Shown: positions 1 to 7,540 of the stretch, in pieces
Layout: each line of letters starts with the position of its first letter
Position numbering within the stretch: the stretch's first letter is position 1
Origin: Novosphingobium fuchskuhlense
GTDB lineage: Bacteria > Pseudomonadota > Alphaproteobacteria > Sphingomonadales > Sphingomonadaceae
Direction of reading: 5' to 3'
Assembly (NCBI RefSeq): GCF_001519075.1
Contig: NZ_KQ954244.1
Location: forward strand, 451,934-515,933
DNA: 64,000 nucleotides
Notes under the pieces: generated by a model
The model's database searches: none
Seen by the model: the letters and a program-made list of their open reading frames with translations, nothing else
Told to the model about the DNA's origin: nothing
Program-made: the position numbers and the translations under genes

Positions 1-272
1 CCGCCAAGGCCCAGTTTGATCTGGCCAGCAGACGCACGAAATGCTGCGATAAACGGATACCTGAAGTCTCGCCTCCGCCCATGGCCACCCGTCGTCCGCA
101 ACGAAAAAGGGCGCGAGGTGTGCCCCGCGCCCTTTTTCTGAACCAGAACGGCTTGTTGCCGATCAGCGCTTCGCTAACTAGTATCTCTGCATGCTATTGA
201 AAATACGTGTTTTTCGGCATTGTAGATTCATTTGTCCAAAAAACGTACACACCACTCAGTCATACGTTCCAG
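1..272. other. Left edge with no confident gene
   Basis: No complete gene is recognisable. One frame ends at a TGA at 17-19 and could be the tail of an upstream gene, but it is too short to judge. A strong bidirectional terminator-like hairpin lies at 104-137. The rest is intergenic, downstream of the leftward DUF6641-like gene. I cannot tell whether this edge is already chromosome or still island. Confidence 0.5.
104..137. terminator. Bidirectional intrinsic terminator
   Basis: Twelve-base perfect arms, A5-GGGCGCG and CGCGCCC-T5, enclose a 10-base loop (116-125). The A-run before the stem and T-run after it mean it could stop transcription from either side, including the leftward gene ending at 273. 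Confidence 0.8.
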
Positions 273-701
273 TTAGCCTGCTCCGGTCTTGGCCTTCATT
301 GCCAGCAGCACAGCGCGATCCAACTCGCCGCCGTCCGTTGCTGCCCTAAACGCTTCCAGCACCGCAGCCACCTCATCAAGCTTGTTCACGAACACCGCAT
401 TGTTGCGACCGCTGATGGCAAGGATGCGCGCCCCGTAGCGGCACTGCACATACCAGCCATTGTCTTGCTGGAAAAACCACGGACGGACGCGCTTGGGAAC
501 TTCAACAAGTGCCTTATCGCCGTTGCCATCCTCGCGCCAACGCTTGATCTTGGTGATGTAGCTCTCGCCACGCGCTGTGGCATCCAACACCAACCGTTGC
601 TCTGCAATGCCAGCCAGCAACTTGTCGCGCCGGGCGATCACCGGGTCTCTCTGCACGACGCGCTGGACGGTCTTAAGGTTGAGCTTTGCAAGGAATGACA
701 T
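273..701 (-). CDS. DUF6641-like protein
   Basis: 142-residue cytosolic protein of unknown function. The N-terminus MSFLAKLNLKTVQRVVQRDP, followed by 'RRDKL', a 'GESY..KIKRW' stretch and 'KRVRPWF...GWYVQCRYG', matches my memory of the DUF6641 family, which is common on plasmids and integrative elements. The ATG at 701 is chosen over longer versions because GGAG lies about 8 bases upstream and conservation begins at MSFL. The gene is read leftward. A perfect long palindrome lies about 95 bases upstream of its start, and the 823-1668 gene precedes it on the same strand. No motif indicates an activity. Confidence 0.65.
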   Translation of the reverse strand: MSFLAKLNLKTVQRVVQRDPVIARRDKLLAGIAEQRLVLDATARGESYITKIKRWREDGNGDKALVEVPKRVRPWFFQQDNGWYVQCRYGARILAISGRNNAVFVNKLDEVAAVLEAFRAATDGGELDRAVLLAMKAKTGAG

Positions 702-794
702 AGCGTTTCTCCATCGTTTGATAGCGACACGCTGTAGCCAAGGCATTGTTATGTCTACCTATTTCCTTTTTCTTGGCAGGAAAGAACGCTCCAT

Positions 795-815
795 GATCTT
801 GAGTGGCTCAAGATC
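795..815. promoter_or_regulatory. Island palindrome, copy 1
   Basis: A perfect inverted repeat with 9-base arms, GATCTTGAG and CTCAAGATC, around TGG. Its core, TTGAG-N3-CTCAA (799-811), is the island's recurrent palindrome. It lies between two leftward genes, so it is a candidate operator for the 273-701 gene. There is no T-run, so it is unlikely to be a terminator. Confidence 0.6.
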
Positions 816-822
816 GCAGCCG

Positions 823-1668
823 TCACAGGTCCGATCTCACGCGCTCAGCCGCGAGCCTAATCGCGCGCCTTCTCCGATCCTCGGCCAGTCGTTCTGCCCA
901 TGCGTTAAATTTGTCGTTTCTTTCGATGGCCGGGAACAGTCCGAGTTCGACGTAATGGAGGATGGCATCGATTTTTTTGCGATAACGGCTTATAATGGCC
1001 GACTTTGAAGCCTTTGACGCTACATCGTTTTTTACTTGGCCAAGTTTTCCCTGCAGAAAGTCATATAGGTCATAGTGATTGAGGTCGGGGCGTTCACGTT
1101 GTGCGCGGTGAACCTTCAAAAAGGTATGCAGCGCGCTCAGGGCGGGGTTGGTAACGACAGGATAGCGGGCTCTGCTGGGGCCCTCCTCGGCTTTGAACTT
1201 GGCCATTTCGGGCTTTAGGAGCAGCCGCAACTCGGCAACCGCCTGATCAAGATCGCCCTTGAGCGGAATGGAGAATAGGACACGATCCTCGAAGCCAGCC
1301 ACAGGCACGGGTGGTGTTTCAATCTCGACGCCGCTTTTGCGTGGCTCGCAGAACAGCTTGCGACCATCGAGTGTCCACCATTCGCGAAAATTCAAATCAA
1401 ACACGCGCTCGAAATCTGGAAGGATCGAGCCGATTGGGTAATGCCCGGACGGCCGATCAAGCTTTTCCCGCAGATTTGGGATCTCGCGGACAAATCGCCA
1501 CCAATAATAGTATATCGAACATTTCCAGCCTTGCGCCCCTGTATATGGAGGCTGGGGCCGATCGCCGCTGTACGCATCTTCGGGCTGTGCCCGTTCCAAA
1601 TGCGGGGGTGCATCGCGGAAATAGTAGATCTGATTTTTGCGCCTTAGCAGATCGGCCTGTTCGTACAT
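823..1668 (-). CDS. Hypothetical protein, 281 aa
   Basis: Not recognised. The protein is soluble and charged, with an aromatic segment (YYYWWRF) about 50 residues in, an acidic middle and a basic C-terminus rich in Arg. No signal peptide, membrane segment or nucleotide-binding motif is visible. The ATG at 1668 is preferred to a TTG 12 bases upstream because a GGGGGAG ribosome site sits four bases before it. It is divergent from the 1828 gene across a 160-base promoter region and in tandem with the DUF6641-like gene. The context suggests an island accessory gene. Confidence 0.65.
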   Translation of the reverse strand: MYEQADLLRRKNQIYYFRDAPPHLERAQPEDAYSGDRPQPPYTGAQGWKCSIYYYWWRFVREIPNLREKLDRPSGHYPIGSILPDFERVFDLNFREWWTLDGRKLFCEPRKSGVEIETPPVPVAGFEDRVLFSIPLKGDLDQAVAELRLLLKPEMAKFKAEEGPSRARYPVVTNPALSALHTFLKVHRAQRERPDLNHYDLYDFLQGKLGQVKNDVASKASKSAIISRYRKKIDAILHYVELGLFPAIERNDKFNAWAERLAEDRRRRAIRLAAERVRSDL

Positions 1669-1827
1669 CGCTCCCCCCAACGCCCCTTATCGTGACCGCT
1701 TGCGGGCCAAATGCATCTTAACAGCACTGGGTCCCGGGGAAAAATGCAATCAAATTTGGGGTGGTGTGTGAATTAGGTGCGTTCCCCTGCGTGGCAGATG
1801 GCTGCCTCGCATCCTAGGAGAACGACC

Positions 1828-3555
1828 ATGAATACCGTTGCAAACATCGCCCTGCCCAAGCCCGTCACCGTTGACGAGCTCAATGCCTATGTCGCCGCCG
1901 CCGAACTTGAATATGGCAACTACAAGTCTAGCGCCATGAAGTCTGCTGCGAACGCATACCTCGTTTGGCATCATGGCGAGTCCGTGAACGCCGAACCCAC
2001 TATGCGCACGTGGCTCGATGGGCAGATTGCTGCTCGCAATACCCTGATTGATGCCCACAACAAGGCCGTCGACGATGCGAAGCGGCGCGCAAAGGAATGC
2101 GCCGAGGGCAAGATCAATGACCCCCTGACGGAAGAAGCTACGGCGGTCCTGCTGGCTATGCACAAGCGCAAGCCCTCCGAATGGGCTGCGCACAAGCAGG
2201 TTAAGATCGAGGGTCGCGATGGTTCAAGCAATTTCACACGCATTGTCAAATTCGTCTTTGGCTTCAAGAAGCCTTCTGACGCATCGCATGTCTCGCGCTA
2301 TGCCAAGGTGCTGGAATATATTGAGCAGCACAAGAACGAGCTTGGTGGAGACTTCTCGGTTGACGCAATCGTGGCACTTTTGAACGAGGTAGGCGGTTTC
2401 GAGGCGGCAATCGACAAGGTGCGCAACCCCGAGGCTGCAAACGATGATAATGTGCGTGCTGCGACCCTGACAAAGATCAAAGAAGCCGTGGATCGCGCAG
2501 AAGGTGGTGAAGAAATTGCCTTCACGCCCAAGTACGAACAGAACGGCTACGTCTTCCTTGTTGGCCGCCCGAGCGCAAATGGCGTCAAGCTCTGTGGCGA
2601 GCTTGCGATCAACGACAACGAGGCGAACGACCTCATGTTCAAGGTCGATGCGGCAATCATTGGTTCTGCAGACCCTGCCGTTGAATTCATTTCGCGTGTT
2701 GTCAGCATCGGCGATCTGGTGCGTGAAGGCCGCGAGGGCAATGCCGTAGACACTGCTGGAACGGGGAAGAGGTTCAAGGTTGCTCGCACCTTCTCGCTGA
2801 CCGATCTTGGCAGCAAGACGCAGGTGGTCGTCTCTGCCCGCTACACCGAGGCATCTGTGGTCATTCACGCCGCCCCCAAAGCCAACGTGAACATCGGCAA
2901 GGTTGAACCAGATCAGGCCGCGCTGCTTAACTCGGAAGATGCTGCTTACATGGCCAAGCACTTTAGTAGTGCGGCTCGTTGCCTGCTAATGACGATCAAT
3001 GCCTCGCAAGGCGACAGCGATATTCCCGTGCGCTGGAACGTCACTACCGCTCTTGATGGAAAGGATCAGAATAAGGCAATTGTCTGGTCGTCGATGTACA
3101 AGGAGGCGCACTGCCCCGTGGATAAGCGTCATTTCGATCCAAAGTGCTCGATGACGCTGACGCAGGAGCAACTGCGCTTGGTGTACAATGATTGCCTGCG
3201 CGACTGGGGCAAGAACAAGCAGGATGATCAGAAGGCCAACAAGCAGCTCACTGTCAAGTTTGACGGTGTCACGCTCACAGTCGGGCACGTGGTCTACGGG
3301 ATTAAGTCATATCCTCTGGGCGATAAGCTGGGATCGCCTGTTTCCCTCGACATTCGCCCGCGTGACATCGTGGACCTGTTTGCAAAGCTGATCGAACTCA
3401 ACGTGCCGTTCTGCACTCTGCACGGCGACGCTGATGGGATGTTGGCGATTAGCTGGGATGACGAGGTTGGCGACTACACCGTTTATCAGCCGGTGGTCGA
3501 CATGCGCGGCGGCCTGAGCAAGACCTGCGTCGGGTACATGAAGGTCAGCAAGTAA
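1828..3555 (+). CDS. Hypothetical protein, 575 aa, partner of TGT-like gene
   Basis: Not recognised. It is a large soluble protein with no signal peptide or transmembrane segment. The first third is helical and rich in Ala and Lys; the remainder looks mixed alpha/beta. The ATG at 1828 is chosen over a GTG at 1777 because AGGAGA lies eight bases upstream. It is followed after 80 bases by the TGT-like gene on the same strand, with an island palindrome between them and a strong terminator after that gene, so the two probably form one unit. The pairing suggests it assists or targets the transglycosylase, but no catalytic motif supports a specific role. Confidence 0.7.
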   Translation: MNTVANIALPKPVTVDELNAYVAAAELEYGNYKSSAMKSAANAYLVWHHGESVNAEPTMRTWLDGQIAARNTLIDAHNKAVDDAKRRAKECAEGKINDPLTEEATAVLLAMHKRKPSEWAAHKQVKIEGRDGSSNFTRIVKFVFGFKKPSDASHVSRYAKVLEYIEQHKNELGGDFSVDAIVALLNEVGGFEAAIDKVRNPEAANDDNVRAATLTKIKEAVDRAEGGEEIAFTPKYEQNGYVFLVGRPSANGVKLCGELAINDNEANDLMFKVDAAIIGSADPAVEFISRVVSIGDLVREGREGNAVDTAGTGKRFKVARTFSLTDLGSKTQVVVSARYTEASVVIHAAPKANVNIGKVEPDQAALLNSEDAAYMAKHFSSAARCLLMTINASQGDSDIPVRWNVTTALDGKDQNKAIVWSSMYKEAHCPVDKRHFDPKCSMTLTQEQLRLVYNDCLRDWGKNKQDDQKANKQLTVKFDGVTLTVGHVVYGIKSYPLGDKLGSPVSLDIRPRDIVDLFAKLIELNVPFCTLHGDADGMLAISWDDEVGDYTVYQPVVDMRGGLSKTCVGYMKVSK

Positions 3556-3606
3556 GCACTTGCCGGGTGGCGCGCAGCTAAACGCGGGCCACCCACCCCC
3601 GACATC

Positions 3607-3619
3607 TTGAGCAACTCAA
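3607..3619. promoter_or_regulatory. Island palindrome, copy 2
   Basis: TTGAG-CAA-CTCAA within the extended form CATCTTGAGNNNCTCAATAT. It ends 16 bases before the ATG of the TGT-like gene, a position suited to an operator or translational control element. Confidence 0.55.
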
Positions 3620-3635
3620 TATCTGGAGAAATTCA

Positions 3636-4949
3636 ATGGACGCAATTTTCCATAATGGCGAAGCTATGCCCTACCCCAAGGTCCCCAACCATATTGTCGA
3701 CGACCCCACCCCTCGTGATCAGGCAATCTATGTGCCGTCGATTTCGCCGGGTTTTGCCACAGCGGTTCATGAGGGGCAGTGGTCCCGCGCACTGCCCCAG
3801 GGTGTTAGCGCAAGCGATCTGAACTTCCTTGACCCTGCAAATCCCTTGATGCGCCTCAGCCACGCCATGACCTCTGCGGGGCAGGCGTTGAAGCAGGCCA
3901 AGCCCTGCATCATTACCGAACGTGATCGTTCGGGCACACTGATCGTGGGCGACAGCGGCGGCTATCAGATCGCCTCCGGCCGCCTCACGATCAATGGCAA
4001 TGCGGATCGCTTGCGCATCCTACGCTGGCTTGAAGCAACCGCCGATGTAGCAATGACGCTGGATGTACCTACGTTCCCCGTGATCAAGAACCCTGCGCTT
4101 TACCGTTTCAAGAGCACGGCGGACTGTCTCACGGAAACGCTAGATCACCTCAAGTTTTTCGCTGCGAACCGCAATCATAACTCCGGGACTCGTTTCCTTA
4201 ACGTCCTTCAGGGCAACAATCAGGCAGAGGCAGACACATGGTACGACCACGTTAAGACCTTCGATTTTGAAGGCTGGGCGTTTGGCGGCGTATTGCGCAA
4301 CAATTTCTATGAGGTGTGCCGCCGCATCCTGATCATGGCGCGTGAGGGACAGCTTCAGGGCAAAAGCTGGATCCACATCCTCGGCACGTGTGAATTGGAT
4401 ACCGCCGTCCTGCTGACTGCGCTGCAACGTGCCATCAACACGCACATCAACCCCAACCTGCGGATCAGCTATGACACCAGCAGCCCGTTCCGCATGTCGG
4501 CCTATAACTCGGTCTACACGCTACCTTCGTTCACCGCGAAGGAGCTGACAATGGGCGCGAAGGATACGCCCGATGATATGCGTTTCATAGGTTCGCAGGT
4601 GCGTTGGCCGTGGCCTAGTCCCATTGGTGATCGCATGGTTATGGCGGATTTCTGTGTTCCCGGCCATCGTCACACGCGGCACTACCGTGATCAGCTCAGC
4701 GAAACCTATGCAGCGCACCACAATCTCGGGGCACTGTGCTGGGGGATCGCCACGGCAAACCGTGTGTTCGATGCCGAATGCCTGAACCACGACCACACCA
4801 TTGCGCTTCCGGTTGGTGCCGCAGCCGAGGCCATCGAGAAGGTGATCTCTTCGGGCTCGATGCAGACGCTCTCCAGCTTTGCCGGAACCTTCGCCAACCT
4901 CCGCCACGGCAAGCTGCCCGACAGCGGTGACGAGGACCGCGCCTACTGA
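3636..4949 (+). CDS. tRNA-guanine transglycosylase-like (DpdA-like) protein
   Basis: 437 residues with the TIM-barrel signature of base-exchanging transglycosylases. GDSGGYQ (Asp106) matches the TGT 'SDSGG(F/Y)Q' motif. ADVAMTLDVPT (Asp143) matches 'DI.M..DE'. FLNVLQGN and GWAFGGV match 'IVQGG' and 'YAIGGL'. ILGTCELD...ISYDTSSPFR places Asp280 at the nucleophile position. These matches are read by eye. I do not find the usual CxCxxC zinc cluster of bacterial TGT, so a housekeeping tRNA role is unlikely. Island context fits the DpdA-like relatives found in phages and 7-deazaguanine DNA-modification clusters, but the other dpd genes are not visible here. The substrate is therefore inferred. Transcription probably ends at the hairpin at 5002-5043. 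Confidence 0.7.
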   Translation: MDAIFHNGEAMPYPKVPNHIVDDPTPRDQAIYVPSISPGFATAVHEGQWSRALPQGVSASDLNFLDPANPLMRLSHAMTSAGQALKQAKPCIITERDRSGTLIVGDSGGYQIASGRLTINGNADRLRILRWLEATADVAMTLDVPTFPVIKNPALYRFKSTADCLTETLDHLKFFAANRNHNSGTRFLNVLQGNNQAEADTWYDHVKTFDFEGWAFGGVLRNNFYEVCRRILIMAREGQLQGKSWIHILGTCELDTAVLLTALQRAINTHINPNLRISYDTSSPFRMSAYNSVYTLPSFTAKELTMGAKDTPDDMRFIGSQVRWPWPSPIGDRMVMADFCVPGHRHTRHYRDQLSETYAAHHNLGALCWGIATANRVFDAECLNHDHTIALPVGAAAEAIEKVISSGSMQTLSSFAGTFANLRHGKLPDSGDEDRAY

Positions 4950-5001
4950 ACCATAACATAAGCCCCAACCGTGCAGCCGCCTACCGCTGCATGGTCCCCT
5001 T

Positions 5002-5043
5002 GATGGCATGGCGCTTGGGAGCATTGCGCCATGCCATCTTTTT
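5002..5043 (+). terminator. Intrinsic terminator after TGT-like gene
   Basis: Perfect 13-base arms GATGGCATGGCGC (5002-5014) and GCGCCATGCCATC (5026-5038), an 11-base loop, then five T. This closes the 1828-4949 unit. Confidence 0.88.
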
Positions 5044-5097
5044 AAGCAGCTTAATGTTCAGCTTTTCGTAGTTGCAGCACACTCCAACCCCCAGCGA

Positions 5098-5907
5098 CTA
5101 TCTCACCATAAAGCGAGTAGTGGCCTGATCCAAGTTTGTCTTCCTGAAATATACCTCATAGCCCAGTTCGGTCAGTTGCTTGAACGCAGCGTCATTCTTC
5201 ATAGCCGCTGCGCACTGGCTTTGGATGGCCTGATGACTTTGCATAAAAGCGTTCAATTGTGCGCCATCCCCCGACCTGGCCACATTGTCATAGCCCCCAC
5301 GATACCGCGCAACCTCGCGCTGGTGGCGATCTAAGGCTTGATCGTAGGTGAGGCCCATTTTGTGGCCAGCAATTCTAGCAGAATAGCTCAGAGCCTCAGC
5401 TAGTTGCTGGAAGGTTTGCCAACTGGCCTCCCCCCTTGCCTTGCCTTCGACAGCCGTCAAATTAGCCGGGCCTGCGCACTTAAGCGACAGCATGAATATG
5501 CGATTAAGGTTCGAGGAAGGGGCAGGCGCACTGCTTTGGGGTGGCGACGCTTGTGCTACACCTCTAAGCTGCGCGATGCGACTGCGATACGCAGACGTGA
5601 GGCACGCCTTGTCCGAACAAGTCCGAAACGAGTTCCTCAGCCAAACTCTCTGACCATCAATCACTACCTGCCGATCAGGAGCACTGTCTCGTGCCATCCT
5701 GAAAGCCTGCATCATGGCGACATCGAGCCTTGCCAGCTCATCGTCACCGCATACCAACCGTTCTTGAGGAGTTGATGCTTTGGAGCAGTCAAAGCTCGGG
5801 CTTGTGATAGGGCCAGCATGTGCCGGAGATGGCAATGAGACGACGGAACACAGGCCTGCGGCAAGCGACAACACAGGCAATGCCAAGAGTTTCTGAATGG
5901 CTTTCAT
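5098..5907 (-). CDS. Secreted LprI-N-like (DUF1311) protein
   Basis: 269 residues. A signal peptide of about 31 residues (MKAIQKLLALPVLSLAAG... ending AHA) predicts export to the periplasm. Residues 38-95 form the DUF1311/LprI N-terminal-like domain: FDCSKA...QERLVCGDDELARLD, with further paired Cys (RTCSDKACLTS). In LprI the family is linked to lysozyme inhibition, but most members are uncharacterised. The C-terminal 150 residues, after a Pro/Ser linker, carry two more Cys and are not recognised. It lies 37 bases downstream of the membrane-anchored protein gene, probably in one leftward operon. Its role in the island is unknown. Confidence 0.75.
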   Translation of the reverse strand: MKAIQKLLALPVLSLAAGLCSVVSLPSPAHAGPITSPSFDCSKASTPQERLVCGDDELARLDVAMMQAFRMARDSAPDRQVVIDGQRVWLRNSFRTCSDKACLTSAYRSRIAQLRGVAQASPPQSSAPAPSSNLNRIFMLSLKCAGPANLTAVEGKARGEASWQTFQQLAEALSYSARIAGHKMGLTYDQALDRHQREVARYRGGYDNVARSGDGAQLNAFMQSHQAIQSQCAAAMKNDAAFKQLTELGYEVYFRKTNLDQATTRFMVR

Positions 5908-5944
5908 TGTGAAGCCCCCTTCTTTTTTCGTGAAATGTTTAGGC

Positions 5945-6619
5945 TCAGAATTTTACCGAGCCATCTTCGTTGCAAAGGTTTGCCGCCCCTAGGCCTGCGT
6001 TCCGTTCGTCAGGGCCAAGTGCCATGACCATGCGCGACGAAACGCATTGGTCGTAATTGTTGCCCGACACGCATTCGAGATTGGCGCTAGCCCACGCCTT
6101 GCAAACTCTGGCTCGCCAAGGTTTGCTGCCCGGTCCTGTGTCGGCTGTTTGCGCAGATGATTCTGATTTCTCGCTGTTAGTCGCCCTAGCGGCTAAGGCT
6201 TGCTCATCCATCCATTGGCCAAGCGTCTTTCCATTTGAGGATGACGCAGCCTCTTCCGCCGACCTGTTTTTTGCCTCTTGAGCTTTAGCAGCCTCGGCAG
6301 CCTGCGCTTGTGCGGCAACATCAGCCAAATGCTTCGACCAAGACGCCTTGTCGTGGAAGCCTGCCTTGTCGGCCTCGCGCATCTCTGCGACTGATGCGAA
6401 GCCGAGGCTCTGAGCCTGGTCCTTGTCACGATGACCGGTGATGCCTGCGATGACGAACAGGATCGCCAAGGCCGCTAGGACACCAATTTTGCCGCGCATG
6501 CCAAGTTTGCCCCAGCCGCGCCAAGCAAGCGCCAACCCGTTAGCGATGCCGGAAACCGCATTGCGGAGTAGTTTGAACCACCATCTGCCCGAGATGGCTT
6601 GTTTCTCGTTGCCCTGCAT
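5945..6619 (-). CDS. Single-pass membrane protein with Ala-rich coiled region
   Basis: 224 residues. The ATG at 6619 is supported by GGAGGG five bases upstream; a longer open frame reaches 6820 but its extra residues look non-coding. A cytoplasmic N-terminus of about 50 residues is followed by one membrane segment (GKIGVLAALAILFVIAGITG). Then comes an Ala/Glu/Lys-rich probable coiled coil and a C-terminal domain with four Cys (VCKAW, LECVS, YDQCVSS, NLCNEDG). The family is not recognised. It is upstream of, and probably co-transcribed with, the LprI-like gene. Both proteins have Cys-rich exported domains, so they may act together in the envelope, which is an inference. Confidence 0.6.
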   Translation of the reverse strand: MQGNEKQAISGRWWFKLLRNAVSGIANGLALAWRGWGKLGMRGKIGVLAALAILFVIAGITGHRDKDQAQSLGFASVAEMREADKAGFHDKASWSKHLADVAAQAQAAEAAKAQEAKNRSAEEAASSSNGKTLGQWMDEQALAARATNSEKSESSAQTADTGPGSKPWRARVCKAWASANLECVSGNNYDQCVSSRMVMALGPDERNAGLGAANLCNEDGSVKF

Positions 6620-7281
6620 TGCGCCCTCCGCTTTTGGGGAGGTCTTTGCGATCAGGCTAGCCTCACCTTTTTTGAGAGGCACCGGCCAAGCCGGGTGTTG
6701 GAAACCCTGCGTGATCACAAGGCGCTGCCGCTTTTGGGCAGAGCCTTGGACATACGCGACAGCCACCCGGCCAGAGAATCTCTGACCGGCGATCACGTAT
6801 TTGAGGTTTCCACGCCTCACAGCCGGGACTGACCGGACTGCTCCAGCACAATGCGCGAAATGGCCTGAGAGGGCAATGGGGGTACCGGATAGGATAACTT
6901 GAGGGCTTATGGTGATGGCTCAGCCGCCCCCCCCTCATCGCTTTAAGCCGGGTCTGTTGGCTAGGGCGAAGCCTTGCCTGATCATGTCGTACCCCATTCC
7001 AAAGGCGGGAAGACCACCATCGCCAACAGACAAGCTGCCTGCCCAGCCTGCAATCTCGCCAACAGCGGAAAGACCCGAGCACCGCTGTCCGCAGCGATCT
7101 TGAGCCATGCAAACTAGCTCATTTGCGCTCCAAACCTCCTGTTTTTTGGTCAATCTCTTGCGTTTCCGCACGAATCGGAACGGCAAAACACATTTATCGT
7201 AGAGCAAAATGTATTTTTGGTAATGACATACCGCTTGACCGATTAGCGAATCAGGTTCAGATGGAGCGCATGGAGGCGATC
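6620..7281. other. 660-base stretch without a confident gene
   Basis: Open frames here on both strands lack recognisable motifs or convincing ribosome sites. A leftward frame (6935-7207, 90 residues) has plausible composition near its end but no family match. The right end carries TTGACC near 7238 and a small inverted repeat GGTA-N6-TACC just upstream, so it may hold the promoter for the restriction block. Confidence 0.4.
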
Positions 7282-7536
7282 ATGCAAACCACGGTTCATA
7301 TTCAGCAGAGGATGTCCCAGCGCGGCATCAATGGCAAAATGCTCGACATCGTTCTCGAACATGGTCGCTTGGACAAAGATAAGCATGTCTTGGGCCGCAA
7401 GGCCGCGATCCGGCTTCTTGATGAGCTTCGTGCGCAGGAAATTGCGGTCAAAAAAATCATCGACAAGGGCGGGATGGTTGTCGTGTCTGACAACGGCGCC
7501 TTGATCACCACATACAACTACAGCGGGCGTTACTGA
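7282..7536 (+). CDS. DUF4258-type small protein
   Basis: 84 residues if started at the ATG at 7282, which has GGAGG five bases upstream; in-frame ATGs at 7261 and 7270 lack this. HIQQRMSQRGI...MLDIVLEHG and the closing 'MVVVSDNGALITTYNYSG' resemble the DUF4258 fold, related to RelE/BrnT-type toxins. No antitoxin gene is adjacent; the next gene starts four bases later and encodes the M-S-like protein. It may be a toxin-fold regulator of the restriction block or an orphan toxin. Assignment to the family is by motif resemblance only. Confidence 0.6.
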   Translation: MQTTVHIQQRMSQRGINGKMLDIVLEHGRLDKDKHVLGRKAAIRLLDELRAQEIAVKKIIDKGGMVVVSDNGALITTYNYSGRY

Positions 7537-7540
7537 TTTT

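Noticed and set aside
207..698. 163-codon plus-strand frame
   Set aside because: It is antisense to the DUF6641-like gene, which has the better ribosome site and family pattern.
6935..7207. Leftward 90-codon frame
   Set aside because: No ribosome site, motif or neighbour supports it; kept only as a note in the gene-free stretch.
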